Source: Lachnospiraceae bacterium UBA7054 (GTDB taxonomy: Bacteria > Bacillota > Clostridia > Lachnospirales > Lachnospiraceae). From it: DNA of 64,000 nt. This document shows, one piece after another, positions 18,137 through 27,054 of this stretch. Position 1 is the stretch's first letter, and each line of letters opens with the position of its first letter. The stretch covers positions 66,672 through 130,671 of the forward strand of contig DLAF01000050.1 in assembly GCA_002492725.1 (NCBI GenBank), given 5' to 3'. The position numbers were made by a program, and so were the translations under genes. Below the pieces are notes generated by a model. That model searched no databases and had not been told where the DNA came from. It saw nothing but the letters and a program-made list of their open reading frames with translations.

Positions 18137-19864
18137 ATGTCGAATTTCTTATTTTTTCTGCTTCTTGCTGCGTTCTATGCAATTGAATTACTATTGATCG
18201 GCCCGGTGGACGGTATCAACGACGACTGGGGAATGTACAGCATCCTCTCAGGCGCGTACACGGGAGCACCTGACGCTCATGTCATGTTTTTCCTTTACCC
18301 GCTTTCCTGGCTGCTCTCAAAGCTCTACAGCCTTTGCAGTTTCATCCCCTGGTACGGCCTTTTTCAACACGGCGTTCAAATCGGCAGCCTCTTCACCGTC
18401 TATCGGCGCACGCTGCGGATCCGCAAAAAGCACGACCCTGAAAAGTTTCTGATTCCGGTGGCCTGCACCACCTTCCTGCTTTTGTTTTTTATCATAAATC
18501 TCAATGTGCTCTCGGAAGCACAGTATACCACAACGGCGGGACTTGCCGCGGCGGCGGCGCTTTTTTGCTTTATCACCGCCCGGACCGGGCAGTCAAAGTC
18601 CGGGTTTTTCCGAGACAATATACCGACTTTTCTGTTATCTTGGATTGCATTCTCCATGCGCCAGAATATCTTTTATCTCTGTCTGCCCATGGCGGGAATG
18701 CTCTGGCTTGCCAAATGGATCCTGTCCCGCCGAAACAGACATGAGGACACCGCCTTCAAGCTCCTCGGCTTTGCCCTCATCTTAGGCCTTGGCATGGGAA
18801 TCTTATGGGGCATCAACGCCGCGGCCTACGCCTCCCCCGAATGGTCTGATTTTCGCAAGATCAATCACTACAGGGAGCGGGTAGGAGACTTCTACACCTG
18901 GCCGGAATACGAGGAATGTAAGGACGATCTTAATGCGCTTGGCATCGATGAGGAAAGCTATCTCTATCGGCGAAGCGGCGCGCCCTATATCGGCCACGAT
19001 ATGACAGTCTCAGACTGGGAGGATATGCACCGCATCGCCAGGAAATATTACCTTGCCCGCACAAGCTTAAAAGACCGCCTCAAACGAACCGTCATCGGAC
19101 TGGTAAACGTCTTTTTCTACGAAGATGGCATGCAGCCCGCCAATCTGCTGGCCGGACTTTTGCTGCTCTTAACCCCCGTATACATTCTCTTTGAGCGAAA
19201 CGGACAGGCCCTCTTTGTGTATCTGATGTATCTGTTCGGACGCACTGTCAGCTGGTGCTATGTGCTCTATGAGGGACGTTTCCCCAAACGCATCGTACAG
19301 CCGCTCATCACTGCTGATTTTCTGATCCTGTTCGCGATCCTTTTGGCCTTTAATCTGCTGCGGCCAGCTAACTTTCGGAAATCCATCGTTTTACCGGCCA
19401 TTGTGATAGCGCTCAGCGTCTTCTCCCTTCATGTGACGCGCGTAAACGTACAGGAAAACTACCGCGTCCACCAAGAGACCTGGGAGGGCCTGAAAGATTA
19501 CTGTTTCTCCCACCCGGACAATTTTTACATATGGACCTACAATTCGGGGACCCTGGAGCATTTTTGTGAAATGTCCTTTGCCATGGATCAGGGCGTCTAT
19601 CAGAACTTTCTTTACACAAACTGGGGCGTTGTCTGCAATCCCAACACGCAAAAAAAACTGTCCGACCAGGGAATCGGCAGTTTCGGCCAAGATCTGGTGG
19701 ACAGCAATCATGTATACTTTATTTTACAGGAGGCTCCTCACAACGAGGAACATCCCGTTATCCTGTATTTCCGACATACCTTTCAGGCAAAGCTTACCGT
19801 CGCCGACACCTTTACCGCAGGCGATACCTCGTACTGCGTCTATCAGCTTCGCCCTGCCGAGTAA
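18137..19864 (+). CDS. Polytopic membrane protein, GT-C-like
   Basis: A 575-residue protein with about 11-12 hydrophobic segments. An acidic motif (GINDDWGMYS) falls in the first extracytoplasmic loop, and a soluble C-terminal tail covers about the last 110 residues. The NDDW motif after helix 1 is what GT-C membrane glycosyltransferases use to bind metal or the phosphate of a polyprenyl donor. No precise family is recognised. Good ribosome site (GAGGAAG). It stands alone on the plus strand and ends only 5 bases from the convergent glycosyltransferase gene at 19870. Confidence 0.6.
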   Translation: MSNFLFFLLLAAFYAIELLLIGPVDGINDDWGMYSILSGAYTGAPDAHVMFFLYPLSWLLSKLYSLCSFIPWYGLFQHGVQIGSLFTVYRRTLRIRKKHDPEKFLIPVACTTFLLLFFIINLNVLSEAQYTTTAGLAAAAALFCFITARTGQSKSGFFRDNIPTFLLSWIAFSMRQNIFYLCLPMAGMLWLAKWILSRRNRHEDTAFKLLGFALILGLGMGILWGINAAAYASPEWSDFRKINHYRERVGDFYTWPEYEECKDDLNALGIDEESYLYRRSGAPYIGHDMTVSDWEDMHRIARKYYLARTSLKDRLKRTVIGLVNVFFYEDGMQPANLLAGLLLLLTPVYILFERNGQALFVYLMYLFGRTVSWCYVLYEGRFPKRIVQPLITADFLILFAILLAFNLLRPANFRKSIVLPAIVIALSVFSLHVTRVNVQENYRVHQETWEGLKDYCFSHPDNFYIWTYNSGTLEHFCEMSFAMDQGVYQNFLYTNWGVVCNPNTQKKLSDQGIGSFGQDLVDSNHVYFILQEAPHNEEHPVILYFRHTFQAKLTVADTFTAGDTSYCVYQLRPAE

Positions 19865-19869
19865 AATAC

Positions 19870-20802
19870 TTACTGCTCCCGCACCCGCCTGGTCACAAGC
19901 GTCAGACGGTATTCAAAGTCACGTCTGTTTTTAAGCGCCATGTTGGACAGTATCAACCCCGCAAACAGAGACTGCAGCGCGGCCAGTCCGATAAAGCCGC
20001 AGACAAAGAGCGTCGGGAAGCGGTCCACCAGCCCCGTCTCAATATAGGTGATCAGAATCGGCACAAAGAGCACGACTGCCAGGATCGTGAGTATGACCGC
20101 GCAGAGACCAAAAAAGCCGAAAGGCTTATAATCCCGATATAATTTCATGATCGTGTGCAGAACCTTAAAGCCGTCCGAGAAGGTATTTAATTTTGATTCG
20201 CTCCCCTCGGGCCTGTCTCGGTAATCCACGATCACGTTTTCAATCTGCATATTGTTGTAGACGGCATGAATGGTCATCTCCGTCTCGATCTCAAACCCGG
20301 TAGAAAGCACGGGAAACGTCTTGACAAAGCCGTAGCTGAACGCGCGGTATCCTGTCATGATATCCTTGATATCGCAGTGGAACAGACGGTTGATGCTGCT
20401 GCGCACGATGGAATTGCCAAAATTATGGAAGGGTCTCTTGTTCTCCGTGAAATACGTGGAAGAAAGTCTGTCACCCACCACCATGTCCGCGCCGTGAAGC
20501 AGCACCTGATCCGCCATTTCCCTGGCGTATTCCATGGGATAGGTGTCATCGCCGTCCACCATGATGTAGCACTCCGCCTCCACCTCGCGGAACATCCTGC
20601 GTATCACATTTCCCTTTCCCTGCATATATTCGTTGCGGACCACTGCGCCTGCCTCTCTGGCAAGCTCCACCGTGCGGTCGTTCGAATTATTGTTATAGAC
20701 ATAAATCACCGCTTCGGGAATTGCTTCCCTGGCGTCCTTCACCACCTTGGCGATCGTCTTTTCTTCATTATAACATGGAATTAATACCGCTATCTTGTCC
20801 AT
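19870..20802 (-). CDS. Family 2 glycosyltransferase, DPM1/GtrB-like with membrane anchor
   Basis: A 310-residue protein starting MDKIAVLIPCYNEE. It has a GT-A catalytic domain (about 1-215) with a DGDDTYP motif for metal and nucleotide binding, and a C-terminal pair of transmembrane helices (about 225-290). Members transfer a sugar from a nucleotide donor to polyprenyl phosphate at the inner membrane face. The start at 20802 is chosen for the GGGAG site 7 bases upstream, and the longer frame to 20835 lacks one. It lies downstream of the MBOAT gene at 20906 and probably supplies lipid-linked sugar for GT-C-like enzymes in the locus. Confidence 0.88.
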   Translation of the reverse strand: MDKIAVLIPCYNEEKTIAKVVKDAREAIPEAVIYVYNNNSNDRTVELAREAGAVVRNEYMQGKGNVIRRMFREVEAECYIMVDGDDTYPMEYAREMADQVLLHGADMVVGDRLSSTYFTENKRPFHNFGNSIVRSSINRLFHCDIKDIMTGYRAFSYGFVKTFPVLSTGFEIETEMTIHAVYNNMQIENVIVDYRDRPEGSESKLNTFSDGFKVLHTIMKLYRDYKPFGFFGLCAVILTILAVVLFVPILITYIETGLVDRFPTLFVCGFIGLAALQSLFAGLILSNMALKNRRDFEYRLTLVTRRVREQ

Positions 20803-20905
20803 CTGACATCTCCCGAACCCTATGACGCATTTCAATAGATACGATTATTCTACCATATATTCCCTTACTTTTCTATCCCATTTTATCCATCGCGCATAAA
20901 ACGAA

Positions 20906-22444
20906 TTAAAATCCCTGATAAATAAATTCCGTCGCGCTGTAACCGGGGCCGTAACACCCAAATAAGATCACCGCAAACAAAAGGACGTACCATAAGATCC
21001 AACGAAACGGGAGCGGCTTTTTCGCGATACCGTCCCGCACCGAACCTTTCCGCTGCAGCAGCGAAACCGCCCACAGACAAAGGAGGGAAAGTGCCGCGAT
21101 TGCCATTTCGATCCCGTCAAGTCCCAGCGTAAGCAGGGAGCCGTCCCAGAGAATCCCTAAATCAAAATGTCTCACCGCACCCGCAAGCATCGAAAAAGCA
21201 TCCCCCACCGAGGAAGCCCGAAAGAACAGATCACCGATACACACCAGAAAGAAGGTGCGCAGGATCCGAAACCCCGTCACGAAACGTCCTTCCGCAGGCA
21301 GATGAAGCCTTGCAAGCAGGCGGGCAAACCCGGGCGCAAGAAGCCCCTCCAGCACAATATAGCACCAGTGTAAAAGTCCCGAACCGATCACAAATTTCCA
21401 GTCTCCGCCATGCCAGATGCCCACCGTCAGCCACAGCACAAACAAGGCCGCGAAGGTAGCAAGCTGCTTGCCCCGCTTTTTCCCGCATTTCTCTTTCAGT
21501 TTCCTATTGATATCAGTAAATAGTTTAGACCGAAGAAGCGGATAAAAAACATAGTCTTTCATCCACACGCCCAGCGTGATGTGCCAGCGCCGCCAATACT
21601 CTGCCACACTCTTTGAAAAGAAAGGCGTCTGAAAGTTTTCCGGCAGCAGAATCCCCAGGCTCTCCGACATCCCCAGCACGATATCCATACAGCCGGAAAA
21701 ATCCGTGTAAAGCTGGAAAGCGTAAGCCGCCGTCGCCACCCAGATGTAGGCCCCGGAGTAAGTCTCATAACTGCCGTAAACTGTATTTACCAGAATGCCC
21801 AGTCTTTCCGCGATCACCAGCTTCTTAAAAAAGCCCCAGACCATGCGCTGCAAGCCCCGCGTCACCTGTCTGTAATCGAAGGCATGCGGTGCAAAAAACT
21901 GCTCTGCGTGCTCCCTGTACTTTAAGATCGGTCCTGAGACCAGATTCGGAAAATACAGGCCGTAGAGCGCAAGCTTAAAGCCGTTTTTCTGATGTTCGGC
22001 AAGGCCATAGTAGACATCGATCACATAGCCCAAAAGGGAAAAGGTATAAAAACTGATTCCCAGCGGTACCGGAAAATTCACACCGGAAAACAGATTTTCG
22101 GAAGTGCCGAACAAATGCGCCGCACCATTCACCGTATTAATCAAAAAATTGACATATTTCAGGGCGAAGAGGATTCCGATATTGACAAAGATTGTCACAA
22201 GGAGGATCCCTCTGCGCCTTTTCTCCTCCTGCACCGGCGTTTTCGCAAGCAGCCCCGTCCCCGTATAGCAGGCAGCCACGGAACAAACAGGATAAAGCAC
22301 CAGCACTCCCTGACCCGCAAGCAGGCAGTAAGAAACGCTGCACAGCAAAAGAAATCCCCACTGAAATTTTCGGGGGATACTGTAATATAGTATCAGCATT
22401 ACCGCAAAAAAGCACAAAAAATAAAAAGAGGTAATTCCCATCAT
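20906..22444 (-). CDS. MBOAT-family membrane O-acyltransferase
   Basis: A 512-residue polytopic protein. The MBOAT motifs are YWRRWHITLGVWMKDYVFYP and VGIWHGGDWKF, the second with the probable catalytic His, plus DFSGCMDIVLG in the helix region. Either of two adjacent ATGs (22444 or 22441) may start it, and the ribosome site (GGGAG) is unusually far upstream. It is the MBOAT nearest the FkbH/ACP/SGNH set and has no SGNH gene of its own next to it. The two sets may therefore work together, but a plus-strand gene separates them. Substrate unknown. Confidence 0.88.
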   Translation of the reverse strand: MMGITSFYFLCFFAVMLILYYSIPRKFQWGFLLLCSVSYCLLAGQGVLVLYPVCSVAACYTGTGLLAKTPVQEEKRRRGILLVTIFVNIGILFALKYVNFLINTVNGAAHLFGTSENLFSGVNFPVPLGISFYTFSLLGYVIDVYYGLAEHQKNGFKLALYGLYFPNLVSGPILKYREHAEQFFAPHAFDYRQVTRGLQRMVWGFFKKLVIAERLGILVNTVYGSYETYSGAYIWVATAAYAFQLYTDFSGCMDIVLGMSESLGILLPENFQTPFFSKSVAEYWRRWHITLGVWMKDYVFYPLLRSKLFTDINRKLKEKCGKKRGKQLATFAALFVLWLTVGIWHGGDWKFVIGSGLLHWCYIVLEGLLAPGFARLLARLHLPAEGRFVTGFRILRTFFLVCIGDLFFRASSVGDAFSMLAGAVRHFDLGILWDGSLLTLGLDGIEMAIAALSLLCLWAVSLLQRKGSVRDGIAKKPLPFRWILWYVLLFAVILFGCYGPGYSATEFIYQGF

Positions 22445-22483
22445 GCGTCTATTTTATCACACTCCCGCCGTAAAGGAAAGCGC

Positions 22484-22512
22484 TTGTAATAATCCCGTCA
22501 ATACAGTAAAAT
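22484..22512 (+). promoter_or_regulatory. Sigma-A-type promoter of the plus-strand MBOAT/SGNH pair
   Basis: TTGTAA (22484-22489), a 17-base spacer and TAAAAT (22507-22512), about 29 bases before the chosen start at 22541. On the other strand of the same short divergent gap, TGATAAAAT lies almost on the start of the neighbouring MBOAT gene. Confidence 0.6.
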
Positions 22513-22540
22513 AGTGGGGAAAAAAGATGTGGAGGAAACT

Positions 22541-23983
22541 ATGCTCTTCAATTCTCAACTGTTCGCCGTCTTTTTGACGGCTGTATTTCTCTTATATTAT
22601 ATCCTGCCTGCCCGATTCAGGTGGGTCTTTTTGCTGCTTGCCAGTTACGGCTTTTATATGAATCTGCATGCTGCCTACGGGCTGCTGCTCTTTTTTTCCA
22701 CCCTGCTCACCTTTCTTTTGGCTCTGCGGCTGGAAAAGGCTCCCGATCAAAAGAAAAAGAGGCTCTGCCTGACGGGAGGCATCCTGCCGCTTTTGGCGAT
22801 CCTTCTGGTGTTTAAGCTGGGCGCTCCCGTAATTGACAGAATTAACGCGCTGATCGATGCCGGCAGGCTGTCCCTCCATCCGCTTACGCTGCGGATCCTG
22901 CTGCCCGCAGGCGTCTCCTTCTATTTTTTTCAGTCCATGGGCTACCTGATCGACGTCTATAAGGGGAAGGTGCGGGCAGAGCGGCATTTTGGGCACTACG
23001 CCCTCTTTGTCTCCTTCTTTCCCCAGCTTTTGGCGGGGCCGATTGGACGGGCGGACGCTCTTTTGCCGCAGTTAAAGGCCGAGCAGCGTTTTGATTACGA
23101 CAGTGCTTCCTACGGTCTGAAATTAATGGCCTGGGGTTATTTTAAAAAACTGGTGATCGCGGATACCTTTGCCGTGACGGTCAATCAGGTGTACGACAAC
23201 TGCCGCAGCTATGTAGGGCTTGTCTTTATCATCACCACGGTGATGTACGCCATCCAGATCTACTGCGATTTTTCCGGTTACTCGGACATCGCCATTGGCT
23301 GCGCCAGACTTTTTGGGGTGGAGCTTACTACAAACTTTAAGAGCCCTTACCTCTCCTTTTCCATCCGGGAATTTTGGAGCCGCTGGCACATTTCCCTCTC
23401 CACCTGGTTTCGGGACTATGTATACATCCCGCTGGGCGGCAGCCGCACGGGACGGATCCGCCACTGTCTCAATCTGTTTATCACCTTTTTGGTCAGCGGC
23501 TTCTGGCATGGCAGCGCCCTTACCTTTCTTGCCTGGGGCGCAATCCACGGCCTGTTACAGATCATCGAAACGTTTCTCTATCCCAAACGGAAGGCCGGGG
23601 CGCCCGCACGGAAAAAACACTGGTGGCAGCTTCCGCTCACCTTCTGTCTGGTCTGCCTTGCCTGGATCTTCTTTCGGGCCAACTCGATACAGGACGCGCT
23701 GTGGATCCTTTCGCGGTTATTCTGGGATATCGGCAGACCCTTAAACTACTTAAAGACCGCCGCGATCTGCCTGGATCTGTCCTACCCGGCGATGGCAGGC
23801 ATGGCGCTGTCCGCGTTGGTGCTGCTCATTTATGACAGTATCTCCCTGAAACAGGATGTGATCGGACTGGTATCGCGGGCATGGGCACCTGTGCGTTACC
23901 TTGCGTATGTACTGCTTTTGATGGCAATCGCCCTGTTTTCCTATAAGGGGATTGCCACGGAGTTTATTTATATGCAATTTTAA
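22541..23983 (+). CDS. MBOAT-family membrane O-acyltransferase (AlgI/DltB type)
   Basis: A 480-residue polytopic protein starting MLFNSQLF. Canonical motifs are present: DFSGYSDIAIGCARLFG, RWHISLSTWFRDYVYIPLGG and VSGFWHGSALTF with the likely catalytic His. The start at 22541 is fixed by GGAGG five bases upstream; an upstream GTG at 22514 has no ribosome site and adds only nine residues. It is followed after 55 bases by an SGNH partner gene, forming a clear two-gene acyl-transfer unit. Of the three MBOAT proteins here it is closest to the family consensus. Confidence 0.92.
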   Translation: MLFNSQLFAVFLTAVFLLYYILPARFRWVFLLLASYGFYMNLHAAYGLLLFFSTLLTFLLALRLEKAPDQKKKRLCLTGGILPLLAILLVFKLGAPVIDRINALIDAGRLSLHPLTLRILLPAGVSFYFFQSMGYLIDVYKGKVRAERHFGHYALFVSFFPQLLAGPIGRADALLPQLKAEQRFDYDSASYGLKLMAWGYFKKLVIADTFAVTVNQVYDNCRSYVGLVFIITTVMYAIQIYCDFSGYSDIAIGCARLFGVELTTNFKSPYLSFSIREFWSRWHISLSTWFRDYVYIPLGGSRTGRIRHCLNLFITFLVSGFWHGSALTFLAWGAIHGLLQIIETFLYPKRKAGAPARKKHWWQLPLTFCLVCLAWIFFRANSIQDALWILSRLFWDIGRPLNYLKTAAICLDLSYPAMAGMALSALVLLIYDSISLKQDVIGLVSRAWAPVRYLAYVLLLMAIALFSYKGIATEFIYMQF

Positions 23984-24038
23984 TTTCGCCCGCGTTTCGC
24001 GGATTGCTTTTGAATAAATCAATAGAAAAGGAAGAAAA

Positions 24039-25055
24039 ATGAAGAAAAGAAAATCGTTTGTAATCTTTCTGATCAAGTGCATCGCCATCCCCGCGGCGGC
24101 CGTCCTGCTGCTGTTTTTGCTGAACCGCTCCTACCGCAAAATCGACGATGAAAAATATATGGATATGTGGAATCTGGGAATGCTGGGGAATCAGGTGAAC
24201 AACGTGCGCCTCGCCAATGTCGGCAGCTCCCACGGCGCCTACGATTTTGTTTATGACAGTTTTACAAATGCAGGCGTCTCCTGCTTTAATTTCGGTCACA
24301 CGAGCCAGACCTACGAATACGATCTGGCCCTGCTTGCGGAGTACGGGCAGCATCTGGAAGAAGGCTGCGTGCTGTTCATACCTGTCTCTTATTTTTCCTT
24401 CAACAACGAGACGGCAAACGAGACGGAAGCACAGGCGCTCTCCGTCAAGTACTATCACTATCTCTCCCCCAAAAACATGCCAAATTACGACTTGTTTACA
24501 GATATCGTAACAAGCAGGCTGCCCATCCTCTCCGCCGGAGAAGACCTCTTAAAACTGCTGCCAAAGACAAGCCTTACAGCCTTCGCGGCGGAAGAGACTG
24601 CCGCCCCCGCAACGGATGAGACTGTGAGAGAAGCGTCTGCGCCCGCAATGGACGAGGCAGCCGTGGCAGAATTTGCAAACAGGGCCGCCCAGCGCTTCGA
24701 CCGCCATTTTAACAACAAAGAGGAATACTTCCTTCCTGAGCGGGAAGAGCAGCTCTACGCCATCATAAACTACTGCAAAGAGCACGGGATCACACCCGTG
24801 CTCATCACCACGCCCTTCTCAAGCTACTATAATGCGCCGGTACCGGAAGATTTTTTGAATCGGTTTTACGGCATTATCAACCGCATCGCATCTGACACCG
24901 GTGTCAATTATTACGACTACTCCCACGACGAGCGGTTCTCCGAAAACCTGACCCTGTTTTCCGACTCCGACCACTTGAATCCCGAAGGCGCCGCCTATTT
25001 CATGGACATCCTCACGGAGGAAGTTTATGAACTGAAGGCCGTCATACGCGAGTAA
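24039..25055 (+). CDS. SGNH/AlgX-DltD-like acyl-transfer partner
   Basis: A 338-residue protein with one N-terminal helix (about 8-28) and an extracytoplasmic domain. The block-I-like motif NVGSSHGAYDF holds candidate nucleophile Ser64, and the C-terminal FSDSDHLNPEGA holds Asp309 and His312. This is the same plan as the protein at 1-1407, which also pairs with an MBOAT gene. An Ala/Thr/Glu-rich insertion (about 180-215) interrupts the domain. Good ribosome site AAAGGAAG. It most likely receives the acyl group from the MBOAT protein and places it on the polymer. Confidence 0.82.
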   Translation: MKKRKSFVIFLIKCIAIPAAAVLLLFLLNRSYRKIDDEKYMDMWNLGMLGNQVNNVRLANVGSSHGAYDFVYDSFTNAGVSCFNFGHTSQTYEYDLALLAEYGQHLEEGCVLFIPVSYFSFNNETANETEAQALSVKYYHYLSPKNMPNYDLFTDIVTSRLPILSAGEDLLKLLPKTSLTAFAAEETAAPATDETVREASAPAMDEAAVAEFANRAAQRFDRHFNNKEEYFLPEREEQLYAIINYCKEHGITPVLITTPFSSYYNAPVPEDFLNRFYGIINRIASDTGVNYYDYSHDERFSENLTLFSDSDHLNPEGAAYFMDILTEEVYELKAVIRE

Positions 25056-25096
25056 ATGCAGGCCGTCCATCAATGCGGAAAATGCCGTATTTCACT

Positions 25097-26029
25097 CTAC
25101 CATTGCACCGAAAGCACCGCCGCCTTCTCCACATGCCTGTCGCCGCGGCGGTAAAAATCCTCCACCGCCTCCCCGGCAACCTCGTCCGTGACTTCCTCCG
25201 CAAGCATCAGCCCCGGATGAAAGAGGATTTCCAGTTCTCTGCCGTCCCGCGCTGCCTTTGCGCGCATCTTCGGATAGAGTTTCTCGATCCTTGCTTTATC
25301 CATACGCCCACTCATCACAAGCCCCCACAGATACATGGGCTTAAGTCCGTTCTCCTTATAGTAACGATCCACTTTGTACGAATAGAGAGACAACAGTCTG
25401 TTCTTGACAAAATTGATGGGACGGTAAGTTTTATATAAGGACACTTCCGTCAAAAAAGTACCTAAAACCTCTTTTGAATTGCGGATGTATTCCACCGCAT
25501 ATCCTTCTTCGCGCACTGCTGCAAGAAGCGCCTCCCAAACCACGGGAATCATATGGGCGTGCTGGTGGCTGTCAATGCGAAGTCCTTTCTGCGCACAGGC
25601 AATCCCCGCCTTTTCGGCGATCTCCATGCACCTTTTCACCGCCTCCTGCCCTCTTGCAAGCTGGGCTTTGATCTCACGGATCAGCTGTGCCTTGACCCGT
25701 CCCCTTTTTCCCGACAGATAGGAGGCCACAAAAAGACCGCCCCAGGAAAGACCCATCAGATCGCCCCCGTCTTGCACAAGGTCAGGCGTCTTTTCCCTTC
25801 CCGCAAGGCTTCTGCCTTCCACAAAGTCCAGGTGCACCGACATAAGGGGCAAAAAGGGAAGATTCGGGATTTCCTCATAAAGCAGCTCCATACACTGCAA
25901 AAAGCAGCTCATATTCGTGACAATACTGATGCTGTTTAGCTTTCCTGCCCGCATACACGCAAGCATATCTTCTGACGTATTGATCGTAAGCGCATAATCA
26001 TCCGCGTGAATATCCGGTCTGTCGTTCAT
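25097..26029 (-). CDS. ChbG/YdjC/HpnK-like carbohydrate deacetylase
   Basis: A 310-residue protein whose N-terminus carries DIHADDYALT, the metal and catalytic Asp pair of the family. DSHQHAHMIP and a late FHPG add histidine ligands. Family members remove N-acetyl groups from oligosaccharides or lipid-linked sugars. The start at 26029 (MNDRPDIHADDY) is chosen for a GAGG site 6 bases upstream; longer frames extend into the neighbouring gene with no homologous-looking sequence. It is last in an eight-gene operon, directly after a DPM1-like glycosyltransferase, so it may deacetylate a polyprenyl-linked amino sugar, as HpnK-type proteins do in other pathways. Confidence 0.85.
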   Translation of the reverse strand: MNDRPDIHADDYALTINTSEDMLACMRAGKLNSISIVTNMSCFLQCMELLYEEIPNLPFLPLMSVHLDFVEGRSLAGREKTPDLVQDGGDLMGLSWGGLFVASYLSGKRGRVKAQLIREIKAQLARGQEAVKRCMEIAEKAGIACAQKGLRIDSHQHAHMIPVVWEALLAAVREEGYAVEYIRNSKEVLGTFLTEVSLYKTYRPINFVKNRLLSLYSYKVDRYYKENGLKPMYLWGLVMSGRMDKARIEKLYPKMRAKAARDGRELEILFHPGLMLAEEVTDEVAGEAVEDFYRRGDRHVEKAAVLSVQW

Positions 26030-26063
26030 AATATTCCTCATTTCCGGCCAATTTTCAAAGCAC

Positions 26064-27035
26064 TCATGACTCCTCTTTGGTTTCATGCAGCACCACCGTG
26101 TCGATGATATAGCGGGGTCTGTGTTTTGTCTCCATGTAGATCTTGCCGACATACTCTCCGATGATCCCCAGCGAGAGCAGGGTGATGCCGCCGATCAAAA
26201 GCGAGACGATCATCGTCGTGGTATAACCGGGCACATTATTGCCCATCGCCCAGTCTACGAGGCTGATCACGCACATGATCATACTGAACAAAAAGACCAG
26301 AAACCCCAGTCCGCCGATGAGACGCAAAGGACGCACGCTCATGGAGGTGATGCCGTCCATGGCAAGCGTGAGCATCTTGCTCAAAGTATACTTGGAATGC
26401 CCCGCCTCCCTGGCCTTCACATCAAAATAGACCACATCGGAGGAAAAGCCCATGGTGGGGATCAGTCCCCGCAGAAACAGATTCGTCTCCTGATACGCCG
26501 AGAGCGCGTCAAGCGCCTTTTTCGAGAGCAGACGGTAATCAGCGTGATTCGTGATCACACGGCTGCCCAGAAGGTGCATGAGATTGTAGTAGGCAGTGGC
26601 CGTCGCCTTCTTAAAAACGCCGTCGGAGTGCCTGTCATTGCGCACCCCGTAAACCACCTCGCAGCCTGCCATATATTTTTCCAAGAACAAATCCAGCGCC
26701 TCGATATCCTGCTGCAGATCCGCGTCGATCGTAACCACCACATCCGCGTGGGCCCTGGCCGTCATCATCCCCGCCAGAATCGCGCTCTGGTGGCCGTAAT
26801 TGCCCGCCAGGCTGACAACGGAAAAAACCTCGTCCTTCGCCGCAATCTCATGGAGAAGGCGCAGGGTGGCATCCTTGCTGCCATCGTTCACAAACATGAC
26901 CCGCGAACCCTGTTTTACCTTATTTTCCCGCTCCAGGCGCTCCAACTTCTCTTTCATAACCGAGGCGGTCTTTTCCACCACCTCCTCCTCGTTATAACAG
27001 GGTACCACCAGGTATAAAATCGGAATCTCTCTCAT
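26064..27035 (-). CDS. Family 2 glycosyltransferase, DPM1/GtrB/ArnC-like
   Basis: A 323-residue protein starting MREIPILYLVVPCYNEEE. The GT-A domain carries TIDADLQQD as the DxD region, and two C-terminal transmembrane helices (about 230-300) follow, as in polyprenyl-phosphate glycosyltransferases of the GtrB/YkcC/ArnC kind. The start at 27035 has GAGGA seven bases upstream. It lies 19 bases after the epimerase gene and is followed by the ChbG-like deacetylase. Expected product: a polyprenyl-phosphate sugar, identity unknown. Confidence 0.9.
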   Translation of the reverse strand: MREIPILYLVVPCYNEEEVVEKTASVMKEKLERLERENKVKQGSRVMFVNDGSKDATLRLLHEIAAKDEVFSVVSLAGNYGHQSAILAGMMTARAHADVVVTIDADLQQDIEALDLFLEKYMAGCEVVYGVRNDRHSDGVFKKATATAYYNLMHLLGSRVITNHADYRLLSKKALDALSAYQETNLFLRGLIPTMGFSSDVVYFDVKAREAGHSKYTLSKMLTLAMDGITSMSVRPLRLIGGLGFLVFLFSMIMCVISLVDWAMGNNVPGYTTTMIVSLLIGGITLLSLGIIGEYVGKIYMETKHRPRYIIDTVVLHETKEES

Positions 27036-27054
27036 TCTTTTATCCTCTACGCAA

